A DNA stretch of 64,000 bases from Cucumis sativus (lineage: Eukaryota > Streptophyta > Magnoliopsida > Cucurbitales > Cucurbitaceae), in the NCBI RefSeq assembly GCF_000004075.3, contig NC_026659.2, positions 25,562,272 to 25,626,271 of the forward strand, in the 5' to 3' direction. The notes under the pieces were generated by a model. That model ran no database searches and had not been told where the DNA came from. It saw only the letters and a list, made by a program, of their open reading frames with translations. The position numbers were made by a program, and so were the translations under genes. Shown piece after piece: positions 12,703 to 23,453 of the stretch. The first letter of the stretch is position 1. Every line of letters begins with the position of its first letter.

Positions 12703-15700
12703 TCACGATTGCACTTCGGTGTTTGGGTTTGGCAAGATCAATTGTTGTTTCCTTCTAAATATGTGTTTTCTACAACGCTCGAAAATTCTGTCGTATATCA
12801 GATCGAATTGAACTCCTGCTCGATCCCGATTAATAATGAATGATATGTGATCTGCCTCGACAATCTTGTAGTACCTAAATCCAGAATTTCACAATGTTGA
12901 AAAACATAACTAATTATTCTATAAATGGAATTACTATGCAGTTCTAAGATCGGCAGAAGTTTGATTCTCTCTTTAAATTATAAAAACTGCTCTTGAATTT
13001 GACCGTTTGTTCTAAAATATCATATTGTTATTTCAAAAGTTGCAAAAATACTTCAATTAAGCGGAAATTCTGTAGAGTTTTTGACATAAATCGCAATAAA
13101 AACAATGGGTCATTAAATGGATTTTCATCCAAATTTTGAAAGATTTCTATTTCGAAACGTTATGAAAGTTCATATCATGAAGGGAGAAAATGCTTTAAAA
13201 AGAGATGTAGACTAACCAGATGCCAGGTTCCCAAGATTGAGATTCAGATTCATTATGAACAAAATGGCTTGGATGTTCGATTGGAAAACGTGGGTGAGTC
13301 ATAGATATTGTGTTTAATGCCCCATCATTCTCTTGCCAATCCTCATCCCTGCACATCAACGAGCACAGACATACTACTAAATCACCGATTGATTCAAAAG
13401 TTTCAAGTAAAAATCAATCTTAATTGGTGAGAAAATAACTCTGAGTTATTTTTTCTCTTTAAAACCACTTACAAAACTCACATTGAGCAACACTTACCGG
13501 TAGCCTTTATACGGTGGCGAGAGCTCGGAAGGAAATCGCCACCGGCTCATTTGCAATGCTCTGATAGAAAGCAGAGGGTGGATTCCAATGATACTGTAAG
13601 GAACGGTGAGACCAAAGATTTTTCTTGGAGGCTTTGTAACATAGCTAAAATAATAAGTGCTTTTAAAGGTTTGCAAACGGCTATTCAATCTCATTGATCC
13701 TTGAATTGTAAGATCAGGAAGAATCCAATCTCCCGAAGCAAATGGACCTGTATTTCCCAATAAACATTTTAACAAACCCAAAATTCCCATTTTCTTCCAT
13801 GACATGGGGAAGTGATCGAATCCAAAGTTGTAATATTTTTTCAACCAGCCAATGTCCAACCACTCATAAGCTATTACCCCAACTCGGCAAAGCTGTAGCA
13901 GACTTATTGGTTTCATAGTTTCTCCATCTTCTGGTCTGAAAACAAAAGGAAGTCGAAACCCAAGCTTTAGACATTGTTCAAACTCAAAAGTTTAAGTTAA
14001 TAAACTAAAGGTTGCCTGTGATAACCTCCTACAAGATTTAAAGCATTTCAAGGTCATTTCAAACTTGCCCTAACACAGAACATGAACTATCAACTCGGAC
14101 AAAATAACTAGTTGAGTTCAAGACCCTCATTTTCTCTTAGATCCGTATAGTTAACAAGAGGACCATAAAAATATCCCTAAACTTTGTATTCCTATTCTAT
14201 AAAAAAAATTACAACTCATTTGTAATTTTCACATTTCATAAATGTTTCAAATCCATCACTAAAACGAATTTATTTCAAATATATAAAAAAGTCGAAACTT
14301 GAAATAGCGTGGTGGTGACCTCAAATAGACGGTGATCAAAATTTCCGTTCTAGGTCTCTTAATTACATTTGGAAACTTGTATGTAAATGGTGAAAATATA
14401 TTTTTTAAAACAATTGGTCTAGTCTAAGTAGAAGGGTAAGTAAAATTTTAGAGAGAAACTCACTGCATTCCATCCAAGTAAGTTCTTGTGGTTCCATTGA
14501 AGGCACCTGATATAGCCGTTATACTTAAAACCCAATTCTCGGAAGTGTTTTCGTGGCCCTTGAATGCCTGCACCCAAATTGAACACACACATAACAAACA
14601 TTCACATTGGAACATCAGAAAATGTGTTGAAGAAAAAAACTTGAAAATGAATACAACAAGTTATAACAATGTTCTACTCAACTGACCTTATCGGCGAGCA
14701 TTTGTTGGAGTAGGCGAGCAACCTGAGCTCCGGCGGAATGCCCCACGATGTGAATAGGATGATCCTCGTCCCATTCAGGATACTCCCCTGAATTCATCAA
14801 TCAAATACAAAAACAGGGGAAAATAGGATAAGAAAAATATATATCTTTTCAAACTACACATTTTCTTTGTTTATTTAGTTTGAGTTAGCAGCGAGTAGAT
14901 TTGAACCGAGAACCTCTTCTCGACACATACAAGATACAAAATGTTATAAGCTTCATCGATGGTTCGGCGACAAAGGAGGTAGAAATGCACCTTGTTTGGT
15001 TAGAAGCTTAGAAGCTTATAAAATTTTACTATATTTGTGTAAATATTTCTTTTTACAGTAATCTACCTTTTTTTCTCCAAATTATGAGTTAAAAATTAGT
15101 TTGTTATATAATTGTATAAATGTGAAAGAATTTGAATATTTTGACTCAAAAATTTCATCATTGAACGTATAACTACAACAACTACTTAACAAAGTGGTTT
15201 TTGAAATTTACCAAAAACCAAAAACACAACAAAGAAACAAAAAAACACGAATCCCAATTGACCTTGTTCATACAGGCGGCCGAATTGCGAGTGACCAAAA
15301 ACTCTGCTGTGCTCTTCACCGTAATCGACTTTTCCACCTTTCAAATAATAGAACAATTCACAAGCCCTGAAATCCAATTTCAATTATTCAATTTCCATAA
15401 ACGAAATAGAAAGTCACAAAAACTTTAAACAAACATCGATCTTTTGTTTTTAACCTGTCGTAAATGCTGGTTAAGGACCCCAAATCGGGCACAAGAACCC
15501 TTTCGTCTTTGTTCTCAGCCCCAGCAAAATACGATAAGCTCCCTAATCTCTGAAACCGAATTAAATTATATAAAACAAAAAGTAAAACACATCAGGACAG
15601 AAATTTCAAAAAAATGATGGTAACAAATTACAGACCCCTTTTCCAAAACCAAAAATTCCATGAACCAAAACGATTGGAGGAAGATGCTGGTCGGAATTTC

Positions 15701-15893
15701 TCAACGAGGACGGCAGCGTCGTTTTGGAGTCAAAATTGACCAATTTAAACTTTCGAAAGGTTAAATTGAGAGAGTCCGAAACATCACCAGCTACAGCGGA
15801 GGTAAAAATATACAAAGCATAAGCCAAATGAACAAAAGAACTCAAAAAGAGTTCCCAAAAAAGGAAAACTACAGCTGCCCATGAACCGATCAT
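12703..15893 (-). CDS. Alpha/beta-hydrolase lipase (bacterial I.5-like fold), 8 exons
   Basis: Putative triacylglycerol or acyl-ester hydrolase. Exons read down the minus strand: 15893-15636, 15549-15455, 15366-15263, 14787-14687, 14567-14464, 13935-13498, 13348-13217, 12874-12703; 467 residues. The N-terminus has a hydrophobic segment (about 5-30), either a signal anchor or signal peptide. Then come the oxyanion-side LVHGIFGFGKG, the nucleophile elbow VGHSAGA (Ser170), the ENDGALNT motif (Asp375) and EADH (His420). These match the Ser/Asp/His triad of the thermoalkalophilic/staphylococcal lipase type, where the same NDG and DH motifs occur. The long exon 6 fills the lid and zinc-region position of that family. 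The assignment of triad residues is inference from motif order. Substrate and location are unknown; an N-terminal anchor suggests ER or secretory membranes. Plants have related genes annotated only as alpha/beta-hydrolase or lipase-like. Confidence 0.88.
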
Positions 15894-16010
15894 TTTATTA
15901 CTGGATTTTCGCCGCCGCAGACGGTGGTTGTTTAGAACTATTAGGCGAAGTTATAAGCTATTGTAAAGTAATAATATAGAGAAGGAAGTTAGGCGTTTGA
16001 TGGGTCTGAA

Positions 16011-16029
16011 CACGTGCTAGTGGCACGTG
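16011..16029. promoter_or_regulatory. Pair of CACGTG G-boxes upstream of the lipase
   Basis: CACGTG at 16011-16016 and 16024-16029, 13 bp apart, both followed by CT or CTTT, 118-136 bp upstream of the lipase ATG. Such pairs are the kind of site bound by plant bZIP and bHLH factors (ABA or light response). The motif is seen; the function is inferred. Confidence 0.5.
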
Positions 16030-18639
16030 CTTTGTGTTTTACATTGCATGGGTTGCATGATTGTTATTTTTGGTTGGTGGATTGTGTGTGTGTGTATTCA
16101 AAATAGGAAAATTAAATGAATAGACGAATAAAAGAAAGAAGAAGAAGACTGTTGTATTTGTGGTAGTGGAAGTTAGCTAAACTAAAATAGAGGCATTAGG
16201 AAGAGAGAAAAGAGTGTGTGGGGGCTAAATAAAATCAAAAGGCCAAGAAATGACAAGATATGATTCAATGGGATTAACGCCACGTCTCTTTGAGTCTTCT
16301 CTTTGATTTCTACTCCCACAAGTTTTGGTTTTGAGGACCCCACTTAAAGTTCATTGGAGAAACCCCTAGAAATTTCCCCAATTTCCAAACCTTTATTTCT
16401 AATTCTTAATTTTTAAAATTATGTTATCAACTCCAAAATTTTCAATTTTGTGTGTATAATAAGTTCAATGGGTGCTTGGGCTATCGTGTTTGGAGAGAAG
16501 AGTTAACGGAATAGTGTTTGGGTTTGAATTTAACTTTTCTAATTATTAAAAGAAAGTGTTTTATAGGCTTACAAAATCAATCAAAATTAAGTGATGTTTT
16601 AGATATAAATTTAAACTTTATTTCGTACTCTAACTTAAACTTTTTTATTTATTTTGTTATTAGACTAATTATCTATATACAAAATTAAAAATTCAATAAT
16701 TTAGAGGATATAAAATTGAAAATATAAAGATTTAATTAAGATATTTTCTCAAGATATATTAAACATACACTTTAATTTTTTTTTCAAAAACCAAGTAAAT
16801 ACGAGTTAAACTTATAATTATTTTAAAAATTTGTTACTTTTAACATCGATTTGATTTTTATCATTTTTCGATTTTTATCATTTTCAAATGCTGAGAATTT
16901 TAATTAATTAGTCACTTTATATCTCTAGTTAAACTTTATAAATGGTCTACTAATTATTCTTACATGAAACTTTACTTTTTTTTTTTTAACTCTACTCATC
17001 ACCCTATAGTATCTACAAATGTTACAAAATTAATTCCGATTATAACAACTAAATTTATAATATTTAACATTAAAATTTGAAAGGAGAGAAAAGGGATGAG
17101 ATGAATAATGTACTTTGATATTGAATTGAATATAATACATAAAAAATATTCTTATGTATTTTTTAAATATACATGTATGTATGTATTAGTTTAAGATTTT
17201 AAGCTTAGTTTGACTTTTGATTTTGTGGAGAAGTGATGGAAGGTAAGCTAACAAACAAGAAGACCAACCAACTCTAATGGTAGCTATAAATTTGAATTTA
17301 ATGTAACTTAATAAGTTTTTGAAAAATACCAAATATTTATCAAAATTTTTAATTTTATTCTTAATTTGTGTTTAAACTTGGGTATATATTAAACTTTACA
17401 TTTTATATTTAGTAAAATAATTTCTAAAATTCACGAATTTATCAACTACAAAAATGAAAGTTTGAGTCTTATATTGATTGATGGTGTTTTATTGGTTTTA
17501 TCATATCAACAAATTTAGAAATCTTTCGTGAATGGTACCCTAATGGACAATAAATAAAGTCTTTTTTTGGTTGGTGAGATGGTTTCAAAAAATGTGAAGA
17601 ATTTAGACACATAATTAAGCATTTAAAGTTATATTAGGCGCAAAATTTAAAATCTAACAAACATAGATTAGACTATAAATATAAATAACTTTTAATACCA
17701 AAGAGATGAATTAAACACAATTCGTAAAATTTACTTTTTAATAAAAAACAAAATCTTATCAAATAAACAAATGAAACATTTTTTAAAATAACAAAATAAA
17801 TTAAAATATTTATAAGATATAATAAAATTTTGAATAAAAATTATTATTTTTAAAAAATAGGCTTAAAATCGTTAAAATTATTTATAAAATATACATAAAA
17901 AGAGGAATTTAAAAAAGGGATAGAATTTAATAGATTTTGCGAATAATTTTAACGCTTTTCTTTTAAACAATCATTTATAAAAACACTCTTTGAAGTTTCA
18001 AAATTTATCATGAAAATGTCCTTTTAAATTAAAAATTGGGAGTGGGCAACCTAACATATTCGTCCTTTGAGTTTTACAAAATTGTCAAAAAAGTCATATA
18101 TTCCTTGTCTCGTTATTTTATTTCATTTTATTATAATTTGGAAAGCATTCCCTAAACAATCGTTCCAGAATTTAAGCGTTTGATTTGCTTATTTAAAGCA
18201 CCAAAGTCTTCCTTTTCTTGATACTTTCACGAAAAGAGTTCAAAAAAATAGGAAGTCACAAATTCCTCTCATATATTCATTTCAATATTTAAATTAGATG
18301 CATTCGAGTATTGCTTTTTCTTTTTTCTTTTCTTTTTATTAATGAATTGCTAATTTTTTCTAATAACTCTTATTAGTAATAAAAATACATCAATTTAAAC
18401 TTGAACTTCTTGATGTTTGTCCATGTAAAATGCAAAAGAGGATTTAAATTGATACATGTATATAAGCCATAAGCTTTGAAGTCTAAATTGATGCAATTAT
18501 TGTTTGAGATTTAGATAAATTGATACGATTATTAGTTTAAAGTTTAAATTCATACTGACTATATGGTTCAAAAGTATAAATTGATTTTTTTTTTTATAAA
18601 AAAAATCTAGGAATTTTTTTAATAAATATAACGAACTAG

Positions 18640-19130
18640 CAAAATATTTACACTAGATAGAAACAATTATATAAAATATCAAAATTACTGGAGTCAACAT
18701 GCAATAAATCGTTGACCACATGCGAGATACACGATTGTGTAGATTTTGATACACGATTTTGGACATACCATGTCTCGAGATGCCTTGAAATGAAAGGATT
18801 TTGTCTTTGATATTTGATATTGAGCATAGAATGCACCAAACCCGAGATGAAAGATAGAAATGTAGATCTACACAATCCTATACTTCATTTTAAATGACTC
18901 TCAAATTTAAACGATCGTGTAAATCATGAAACATGACCTCAGACCTTAGTCGCACCGACATGCTTCAGGATGAAAGAATTTTTCCTTTAATTATTGGATC
19001 TTGGGCTTTAGTGACACCGAGATGGTCCACAATTAATTTTTTTCTTTATTTTATTCGATTTCAAACATTCATTGCCTTGAGATTCTTTGGGATGAAAGAC
19101 AAAATCTCGAGCCTTCACTACAGTGAGATG
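18640..19130. repeat. Dispersed repeat A, copy 1
   Basis: Contains ACATGCGAGATACACGATT, an ACATACCATGTCTCGAGAT block and several relatives of CTTAGTGACACCGAGATG (near 18945, 19008, 19108). The opposite strand aligns with 62255-62460, including GATGTCACTAAGGCCCGAGAT, an AAT-rich link, CGAAACATGGTAT and GATTGTGTATCGCGAGCATGTG-like blocks. Likely a dispersed or once-tandem repeat; no coding part seen. Confidence 0.6.
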
Positions 19131-19284
19131 ACCCGTTATTAATAAATCGCAAAGGAAAGTATAAATCGCAAAAACATATGTAAAATTTATGAAAAAATGA
19201 TAACTCGTCGTTCTGTTATAAGGGCTGTAAATATTTTGAATTTTGTTATATTTATTAAATTATCTTTTTGTAGTATACTATTGT

Positions 19285-19555
19285 TATAGGGTAATTGTAA
19301 TGGATGACTATTTGAGAAATAATAATTAATGATATAACAACATTTAAAAGAAATTGTAAATATAACAAAACTATCGCTGATAGACTTGTATCACTGATAG
19401 ACTCGTATGATCTATCGGTGATAGACCAATTTTTACAACATGATCTATCAATGATAGACTCTATCATTGATAGAATTTGACAAATTTTGCTATATTTACA
19501 ATTTTTTTTAAATGTTGATATATACTTAATTATTTTGAATTTAATTGCTGCTACT
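19285..19555 (+). repeat. Dispersed repeat B, copy 1 (GATAGA palindromes)
   Basis: Starts TAGGGTAATTGTAATGGATGA, continues through ATATAACAACATTT and several CTATC-n-GATAG palindromes (for example CTATCAATGATAG and CTATCATTGATAG), and ends with ATTTGACAAATTTTGCTATATTTACAATTTT. It aligns in the same orientation with 59026-59262. The layout fits a small AT-rich non-autonomous element. I associate such GATAGA-rich repeats with cucurbit genomes. Confidence 0.75.
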
Positions 19556-19599
19556 ATACTATTGGTTATAAAAAGAGGTAGAGATGCAGGTCCAAAGTA

Positions 19600-19690
19600 A
19601 GCCCAGTGGGCTTATTTTGTCGGTCCATTGTTTGTTTCTCTATTATTGTATGATTTAGGCCCCAACCAGCCGGCCCAAAGTAAGAGCCCA
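19600..19690. promoter_or_regulatory. Cluster of four TGGGCY site II motifs, PPR promoter
   Basis: TGGGCT or TGGGCC on either strand at 19600-19605, 19607-19612, 19672-19677 and 19685-19690, about 110-200 bp upstream of the PPR start. Site II clusters, bound by TCP factors, are known to be common in promoters of plant genes for organelle gene expression, which fits a PPR protein. A TATA-like TTATAAAAA lies at 19566. Confidence 0.65.
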
Positions 19691-19798
19691 GTTGTCTCCC
19701 CCTCTCCCTCGCTGTTCGAAACGTTAGGGTTGTGATTAGACTCTGGATCTGTACTAAAACCATTTCTGCTCTGCCACCACTGTGAGAAGTGCCGGAAA

Positions 19799-22032
19799 AT
19801 GGCGTCACCGTTACAGAAGTTCCGTCCCAGCAAGGATTTGGCGAAGAGGTCGGCGGAGAAGTATCTGGAAGAAGCACTATACATCAGGCTTTTTAAAGAT
19901 GGTGGCTCAGAGAAGAGCGTCCGGCTACAGTTGAATAAGTTCATCAAGAGTCACAAGCGAGTTTTCAAATGGGAAGTTGGAGATACACTCAGGAAGCTTC
20001 GTGATAGGAAGCTGTACTATCCTGCTCTCAAGGTTCGCCTAACCAAACATTTGAAATTCTGTTGTATTTTGTTGTTATTGGCTATGCGTTCTACTCGTCT
20101 TACTTGCGGAAGCGTTTATTTGCTAGGAATCCAATTAGTCTAAATCATTGTTGTTCGATAATTTCAGCCATATAGCCCGATAGATACCTCCTGCCTTTTG
20201 ATGTAGTTTTATTTTTCTCGTTCTTCTTGGTGAAAGCATATGATTACCTTATGGAGCCTAAGTTCTTAGCATTGGGATAAAGACTACTATATTTGCAGAG
20301 AAGTATTATATGGTTGAATGGAATAGAAACCAGTGGACAGAATAGTATTATAATGCTAGAAGTGATTCCATTTTTTGGAGTTAATTATGAACTTTGCACT
20401 TCATCGTTATAACGATCATGGGTCGGCCATTGAGTTTGATAAAGAGCCAAGAGAATATGGGTTCATTCCATGGTAGTCAACTACCTAAGATACAAGTTTC
20501 TTTAGGATCAGGTGTGCTGCCCCGTGAACATAAACTGGCTGATAAAAAGAAACTTGGAACTTCATTATTACAATTTATACTTTTCCCTTCTGTGGTTGTT
20601 AGCTACTAATTATACATTTTTCAGTATAAATATTTATTTTCTTCAATTTGTTCTCTTTTTTATTATTATGTTTCTTTTTGGAGGAGGGGAACTGGAGGGT
20701 TGTCAAATTTCCTTTATTGAAACTATTGCAAATAGTTTATTGTTGTTGCTTATATTACTTGTGTGGGATGGTTCTGATAACGAAACTATGTTATAGCTTT
20801 CAGAAATTATGGCCAAAAGGGGCATGAACAAGACAGTAAGTGATCAAGCAATACATCTTGATTTAGTAGCCAAGGCTCGAGGAATTGATGCTGCTGAGAA
20901 TTACTTTGTTAGTCTTCCTGAATCATCAAAAAATCATCTTTCCTATAGCTCTCTTCTCAACTGTTACTGCAAGGAATTATTGACTGAAAAGGCTGAAGCT
21001 CTCTTCGAAAAGATAAAGGAACTCAATCTACCGGTGACCCCTGTGCCATATAATAGCCTTATGACCCTATACTCGAAGATTGGGAGGCCGGATAAAGTTT
21101 GTACAATCATACAGGAAATGAAGGCTGCCAATGTAACGTTTGATCCCTATACATACATAGTGTGGATGAGGGCACTTGCTGCTTTAAATGATATTTCTGG
21201 TGTGGAACGGGTTATTGATGAGATGAAGCGGGATGGAGTTAAGGGAGATTGGACAACATATAGCAATTTAGCTTCAATTTATGTTAATGCAAACATGTTT
21301 GAGAAGGCAGCTAAGGCACTGAAGGACTTGGAGAAGATAAATACTCGCCGAGATCTCATTGGTTTCCAGTTCCTCATTACGTTGTATGGACAAATTGGTG
21401 ACCTGACTGAAGTTTACAGAGTTTGGCGCTCATTAAGGTTGGCGTTTCCAAGAACTGCAAATATAAGCTATCTCAATATGATTCAAACACTGACGAAATT
21501 GAAAGATTTACCTGGTGCAGAGAAATGTTTCAAGGAATGGGAATCGGGGAGCCCAACTTACGATATTAGGATTCCAAATGCTCTTATAGGAGCTTATACC
21601 AAGGGGGGTTTACTAGAGAAAGCTATGGCACTCAAGGAACGAGCCCTAAGAAGAGGAGCTAGACCTAATGCGAAAACTTGGGAATTTTTTCTGAATTATT
21701 ATCTTAAAAATGGTGACTTTAAACTGGCAGGTGATTGTGTTGCCAAAGCTATAGGTAAAGGAGATCGTGGGAAATGGATTCCTTCTCCTGAGATCATTAA
21801 ATCGTTCATGAGCCATTTCGAGCAAGAAAAAGATGTTGATGGAGCAGAGAGTTTTCTTGAAATCGTGAAGAAGACAGTTGACAGTTTAGAGTCCGAAGTC
21901 TTTGAATCATTGATCAGAACATACTCAGCAGCAGGAAGGACAAGTTCCTCGATGAGTCGCCGATTGAAAATGGAGAATGTGGAGGTCAGTGAGGCTTGCA
22001 AGAAATTACTTAACAAAATATCTATTGAATGA
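19799..22032 (+). CDS. P-class pentatricopeptide repeat protein, 2 exons
   Basis: Organelle RNA-binding protein of the P subclass. Exons 19799-20032 and 20797-22032, joined in phase 0; 489 residues. The N-terminus reads MASPLQKFRPSKDLAKRSAE, then the domain start EEALYIRLFKDGGSEKSVR and KWEVGDTLRKLRDRKLYYPALKLSEIM. PPR units of about 35 residues follow across 95-470, for example YSSLLNCYCKELLTEKAEAL, YNSLMTLYSKIGRPDKV and YSNLASIYVNANMFEKAAKAL. There is no E, DYW or SMR tail, so editing or nuclease activity is not indicated. It closely resembles the Arabidopsis At1g60770 type, as I recall it, usually predicted to be mitochondrial. The short basic N-terminus could be a targeting peptide. RNA target unknown. 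Confidence 0.95.
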
Positions 22033-23453
22033 GCTTTTGTTGTATCACTTTTCGTTTGGAATTCCAAGCTCAGGGGGAAAATGATTTTTTCCAATGGTTC
22101 TTTAATTTAAAATAAACTTACTTTTCCTTCTGTCCTTGTGAAATACTCACAACAGCACCACCTCTTGTTGGTTACTTGCTGAAAGATGAAGTTCATATGC
22201 AAATTGTATTGAACTCCTTTCCCATTCACATCTTTTCCGTTGGTAGTTGCCAAGCTTCTGGATTGCATATACTTTTGTTTCAGTAAGTAGACTAGTAAAT
22301 ACCCGTCTTATCGTTCGTCATTGGAGGTGTCGGGTTGTAGTTTTGAGTTTGATTTCTATTTAACAGTCTTGTCGGATTTGGAACCTTTCAGCATTTGGTG
22401 TTCATGGTTTTCACTTTCTTCTATTGAATAGTGTATTTAATTTTTACAGTCATTACTATTGTATACTAGCAAAACATAATATTAATAAAAAAGATCATAT
22501 TAATCATTCCCATGTCCCAATCCTGAACTTCCCTTTCATTCTCCATCGTTAAAATTTCAGTTTAATATTTAGTAGTCAGGCATTACATTCCTCATGAAAA
22601 AAAAACTCTTAAATTTAAAACTAAAAATTTAATGTTGTCCATACATTAAAGAGTTTAAATTAATTGAATATACTGATACAAAAATTAATTCAAATGTATA
22701 TGTATGTATGTATTTTATCAATCGAAAAATAAACTTAAAACTACCATTTTCTGAAATTCTTCCAATGGATTGTTATAAGTATGTTTTTCAATTTTATTTT
22801 TCAGAAAATGGATTCACATGAATAAAGTTATTTCACATCATTTTTCTAACCATGTGTTTGAAATGAGGTGGTTGCCCAATTAAGAAGGTAGCCATAGAGT
22901 TTATGGTTCAAATTTTCTTAATCCTAATTTGTGGTTTAATTTTTATTGGTTTCCTAATTTTCAAACTTCCTTAAATGTTTTAGGGATTTATTTTTAAAAG
23001 TAACTCCAATACGAACTTAAAAAAAAATGATTGAGATCAATACGAAAGTTGTTTAACAGCATACATTTGTAAGATAAATCAGCAAACCATTGTTTTAGAA
23101 TTAATGTTTGAATATGTACATGAATGTAACAACTTATTCACACCATTGGGTCAATCAGATTTGAAGGCTTCCAATTAAATTATATATTTTCAAAGAAATT
23201 CACATGCAAGTCCCATCTAATATCTATCAAAGACAAATCAATTCCACAAGCTTAGTATATAATTCACTATTTCTTTCTTCAAAATTTACAACAGTCCCTT
23301 CCTATTCTCACATTTTAGTGAATTTCAATTTGAAGGAACCAAAAAAATGAACTAAAACCCAACAAACAAATACATGAATATTTCACATTTTCCTCTAAGA
23401 AAAACACCCCACAAGAAAATTCATGAAAAGAGAAAGAAACCAAAAACACAAAT
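22033..23453. other. Convergent spacer between PPR and neprosin genes
   Basis: Holds the 3' UTR of the PPR gene and, at its right end, the 3' flank of the minus-strand neprosin gene. Nothing else recognisable; AT-rich. Confidence 0.6.

Larger units (their letters stand above)
15894..19798. other. Long divergent spacer between lipase (-) and PPR (+)
   Basis: About 3.9 kb with no supported gene. It holds the lipase promoter (G-box pair near 16011-16029), AT-rich low-complexity DNA, two dispersed repeat copies (about 18640-19130 and 19285-19555) and the PPR promoter (19600-19690). Confidence 0.6.

Noticed and set aside
19380-19480. CRISPR-like look of repeated palindromes
   Set aside because: Units are short, unequal and part of a dispersed element with another copy at 59026; this is plant nuclear DNA.
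21699-22094. 131-codon minus-strand frame opposite the PPR gene
   Set aside because: Antisense shadow of a well-supported PPR exon, with no domain of its own.
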